Of a stretch of 7,108 nucleotides of DNA, positions 5,493 to 7,108 are shown one piece after another (position 1 is the stretch's first letter; each line of letters opens with the position of its first letter). Source of the stretch: an uncultured Lachnospiraceae bacterium. Lineage in GTDB: Bacteria > Bacillota > Clostridia > Lachnospirales > Lachnospiraceae. The stretch is taken from NCBI GenBank assembly GCA_910588755.1, contig CAJUQZ010000013.1, positions 40,801 to 47,908 on the forward strand. Reading direction: 5' to 3'. Under the pieces are notes generated by a model. The model made no database searches and was not told where the DNA came from. It saw only the letters and a program-made list of their open reading frames with translations. Both the position numbers and the translations under genes were made by a program.

Positions 5493-6368
5493 ATGGACAA
5501 GAATAGTGTGCATTCCATGAAACAAGGGCTTTCTGACGAGAAAGTGATTGTTGTTGACTTTGGAGGTCAATATAATCAGCTTGTGGCAAGGCGTGTCAGG
5601 GAATGTAATGTGTATTGCGAAATTTATTCTTACAGGACGGATATCGAACAGATTAAGGCAATGAATCCCAAGGGAATTATCCTTACGGGCGGGCCAAACA
5701 GCTGTTACGAGGACAATTCACCGACATATCAAAGAGAACTGTTTGAGCTGGGCATTCCGGTGCTGGGGCTTTGTTATGGTGCACAGCTGATGATGCATGT
5801 GCTTGGCGGTAAGGTGGAAAAGGCGCCAGTGCGCGAGTATGGGAAAATACAGGTTGAGGTGGATCCGTCTTCCCCGCTGTTTTCTAATGTGTCAGAAACG
5901 ACAGTTTGCTGGATGAGCCATAATGACTATATTTCCCAGGTGGCGCCCGGTTTTCTGGTTTGCGCGCACACGGCGGATTGTCCTGTCGCTGCGGCGGAAT
6001 GTGCGGACAAGAAGTTATACGCAATCCAGTTTCATCCTGAGGTGCTGCACACGGTTGAAGGGACAAAAATGCTGCATAATTTTGTACGTGGGGTCTGCGG
6101 GTGTGCGGGAACCTGGCGTATGGAGTCTTTTGTGGAGGAATCAGTGAAACAAATCCGGGAAAAGGTCGGAGATGGCAAGGTGCTGCTTGCGGGCTGCTCT
6201 CACGGGCAATCGGCAGGCAGCTTACATGTGTTTTTGTGGATCACGGACTTCTGCGCAAAAACGAGGGTGATGAGGTTGAGGCGGTATTTGGCCCGGGCGG
6301 GGACTTTGACCTTAATTTTATCCGTGTCAATGCTCAGGAGCGGTATTACGCAAAGCTTGCTGGCGTGA
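5493..6368 (+). CDS. guaA: GuaA N-terminal fragment: glutamine amidotransferase domain with frameshifted tail
   Basis: Open frame of 291 codons forming the 5' half of the disrupted guaA. Residues 17-200 are a class-I amidotransferase with the nucleophile Cys94 in G-L-C-Y-G-A-Q and the His181/Glu183 pair in F-H-P-E-V, so glutamine hydrolysis could be retained. Authentic GuaA sequence ends at Ala233; residues 234-291 are out-of-frame translation with no family resemblance. Some archaea make the GuaA amidotransferase as a separate subunit, but there the partner keeps its P-loop, unlike here. If expressed, it would be an unpaired amidotransferase with a random tail. Confidence 0.6.
   Translation: MDKNSVHSMKQGLSDEKVIVVDFGGQYNQLVARRVRECNVYCEIYSYRTDIEQIKAMNPKGIILTGGPNSCYEDNSPTYQRELFELGIPVLGLCYGAQLMMHVLGGKVEKAPVREYGKIQVEVDPSSPLFSNVSETTVCWMSHNDYISQVAPGFLVCAHTADCPVAAAECADKKLYAIQFHPEVLHTVEGTKMLHNFVRGVCGCAGTWRMESFVEESVKQIREKVGDGKVLLAGCSHGQSAGSLHVFLWITDFCAKTRVMRLRRYLARAGTLTLILSVSMLRSGITQSLLA
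6186..6199 (+). other. Deletion junction in guaA
   Basis: The sequence reads CTT GCG GG CTG CTC. The first two codons belong to K-V-L-L-A in the 5' frame and the last two to L-L-S-R-A-I-G in the 3' frame. GCTGCT occurs just before the junction (6182-6187) and GGCTGCTC across it (6192-6199), so short homology could have promoted the loss. The original sequence is not available, so the exact breakpoints cannot be fixed. Confidence 0.7.
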
Positions 6369-7039
6369 CAGAGCCAGAGCAGAAGCGCAAGATCATCGGG
6401 GAAGAGTTTATCCGTGTGTTTGAGGAAGAGGCAAAGAAAATTGGCGCGGTGGACTTTCTGGCGCAGGGAACGATTTATCCGGACGTGGTGGAGAGTGGTC
6501 TTGGCGGGGAGTCTGCCGTGATTAAGTCACATCACAATGTCGGTGGGCTGCCAGACTATGTGGATTTTAAGGAGATTATTGAGCCGCTGCGCGATTTATT
6601 TAAGGACGAGGTGCGCAAAGCAGGACTGGAGCTGGGACTTCCAGAGAAATTGGTGTTTCGCCAGCCGTTCCCAGGCCCAGGACTTGGGATTCGGATTATC
6701 GGGGAAGTGACTGCCGAGAAAGTACGAATTGTGCAGGACGCAGACGCAATTTACCGTGAGGAAATCGCAAAAGCCGGATTGGACCGCAGTATTGGTCAGT
6801 ATTTTGCGGCGCTCACAAACATGCGCAGTGTCGGCGTCATGGGGGATGAGCGAACATATGATTATGCGGTGGCGCTGCGCGCTGTAAATACGGTTGATTT
6901 TATGACCGCAGAGTGCGCAGAGATACCATTTGCGGTGCTGCAGGGCGTTATGAACCGGGTGATCAATGAGGTGAAAGGGGTTAACCGGGTGGTGTATGAT
7001 CTGACGAGTAAACCGCCGGGGACGATTGAGTTCGAGTGA
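6194..7039 (+). pseudogene. guaA: GuaA C-terminal fragment: ATP-pyrophosphatase remainder and dimerisation domain
   Basis: Authentic GuaA sequence resumes at L-L-S-R-A-I-G (from 6194) in a frame that is open from an ATG at 6101, but residues encoded before 6194 are not GuaA-like. Conserved segments follow: V-F-V-D-H-G-L-L-R-K-N-E-G-D-E-V, E-Q-K-R-K-I-I-G, Q-G-T-I-Y-P-D-V-V-E-S, S-H-H-N-V-G-G-L-P, R-Q-P-F-P-G-P-G-L and G-D-E-R-T-Y-D-Y. The P-loop that binds ATP is absent. No ribosome-binding site suggests independent translation, so this is best read as the 3' part of a broken gene. Confidence 0.75.
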
Positions 7040-7047
7040 GAGGGTAA

Positions 7048-7089
7048 ATCCTCGCAAGTCTTGAAAAATCAGGACTTGCGGGGATTTTT
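7048..7089 (+). terminator. Rho-independent terminator of guaA
   Basis: Bases 7048-7064 pair with 7069-7085 as a 17-pair stem containing two T-G wobbles, closed by an AAAA loop and followed by a T-run (7085-7089). It starts nine bases after the guaA stop codon and is the strongest terminator in the window. It indicates that guaA transcription ends here. Confidence 0.92.
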
Positions 7090-7108
7090 AATTGGCGGTG
7101 GGTACGAT

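Larger units (their letters stand above)
5493..7039 (+). pseudogene. guaA: GMP synthase (glutamine-hydrolysing), disrupted by a deletion and frameshift
   Basis: GuaA converts XMP to GMP using ATP and glutamine, the last step of guanine nucleotide synthesis. The 5' part encodes the class-I glutamine amidotransferase; the 3' part, in another frame, encodes the rest of the synthetase plus the dimerisation domain and ends in S-K-P-P-G-T-I-E-F-E. In intact homologues K-V-L-L-A is followed by about 12 residues containing the ATP-pyrophosphatase P-loop S-G-G-V-D-S, then A-L-L-S-R-A-I-G or similar. Here the Ala codon (6189-6191) is separated from the Leu codon (6194-6196) by two bases only, so about 34 bases are missing: the P-loop is gone and the frame shifts. 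Even an in-frame reading could not activate XMP. Adding 34 bases restores about 526 residues, near the family's usual size. Conservation on both sides is high, so the damage is recent or artefactual. Its own ribosome-binding site and terminator suggest a single-gene unit. Confidence 0.9.

Noticed and set aside
5493..7039. Split two-subunit GMP synthase or programmed frameshift
   Set aside because: The P-loop itself is missing, no ribosome-binding site precedes the second part, and the junction shows no slippery sequence, so deletion explains it better.

Overview
The window looks like chromosomal DNA of a motile, flavin-using anaerobe of the class Clostridia, probably Lachnospiraceae. This rests on the GuaA sequence style, G-rich Shine-Dalgarno sites, sigma-A-like promoters, AT-rich intergenic DNA and two large Cache-type chemoreceptors; no rRNA or other marker gene confirms it.

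Layout: (1) 1-296 is a leader with hairpins and a candidate promoter. (2) 297-2288 (+) encodes a membrane chemoreceptor (MCP-1). (3) 2278-2769 (+) overlaps its 3' end by 11 bases and encodes a small membrane-anchored FMN-binding-domain protein with an intact flavinylation motif (D-V-V-T-G-A-S). (4) 2770-3239 is non-coding. It holds a strong terminator, a 58-base direct repeat in two copies, a 45-base direct repeat in two copies, and a second plus-strand terminator. (5) 5270-3240 (-) encodes a second chemoreceptor (MCP-2), whose dCache domain carries residues typical of amino-acid sensors. Its ribosome-binding site is a run of eight G next to a run of seven A. (6) 5493-7039 (+) is guaA (GMP synthase), followed by a very strong terminator. 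As given, guaA is broken: the amidotransferase half and the C-terminal half are both well preserved, but about 34 bases encoding the ATP-binding P-loop (SGGVDS) are missing and the reading frame shifts at the junction.

How the parts may work together: both receptors would signal to CheW/CheA, which are not encoded here. MCP-1 and the FMN protein are probably co-transcribed and translationally coupled. This suggests, as inference, that the flavoprotein supplies a redox or electron-transfer cue outside the membrane that MCP-1 reports to the motility system. This pair is the best candidate for an undescribed system in the window. The guaA lesion is either true gene decay, with GMP made from another guaA copy or by salvage, or a sequencing or assembly error.
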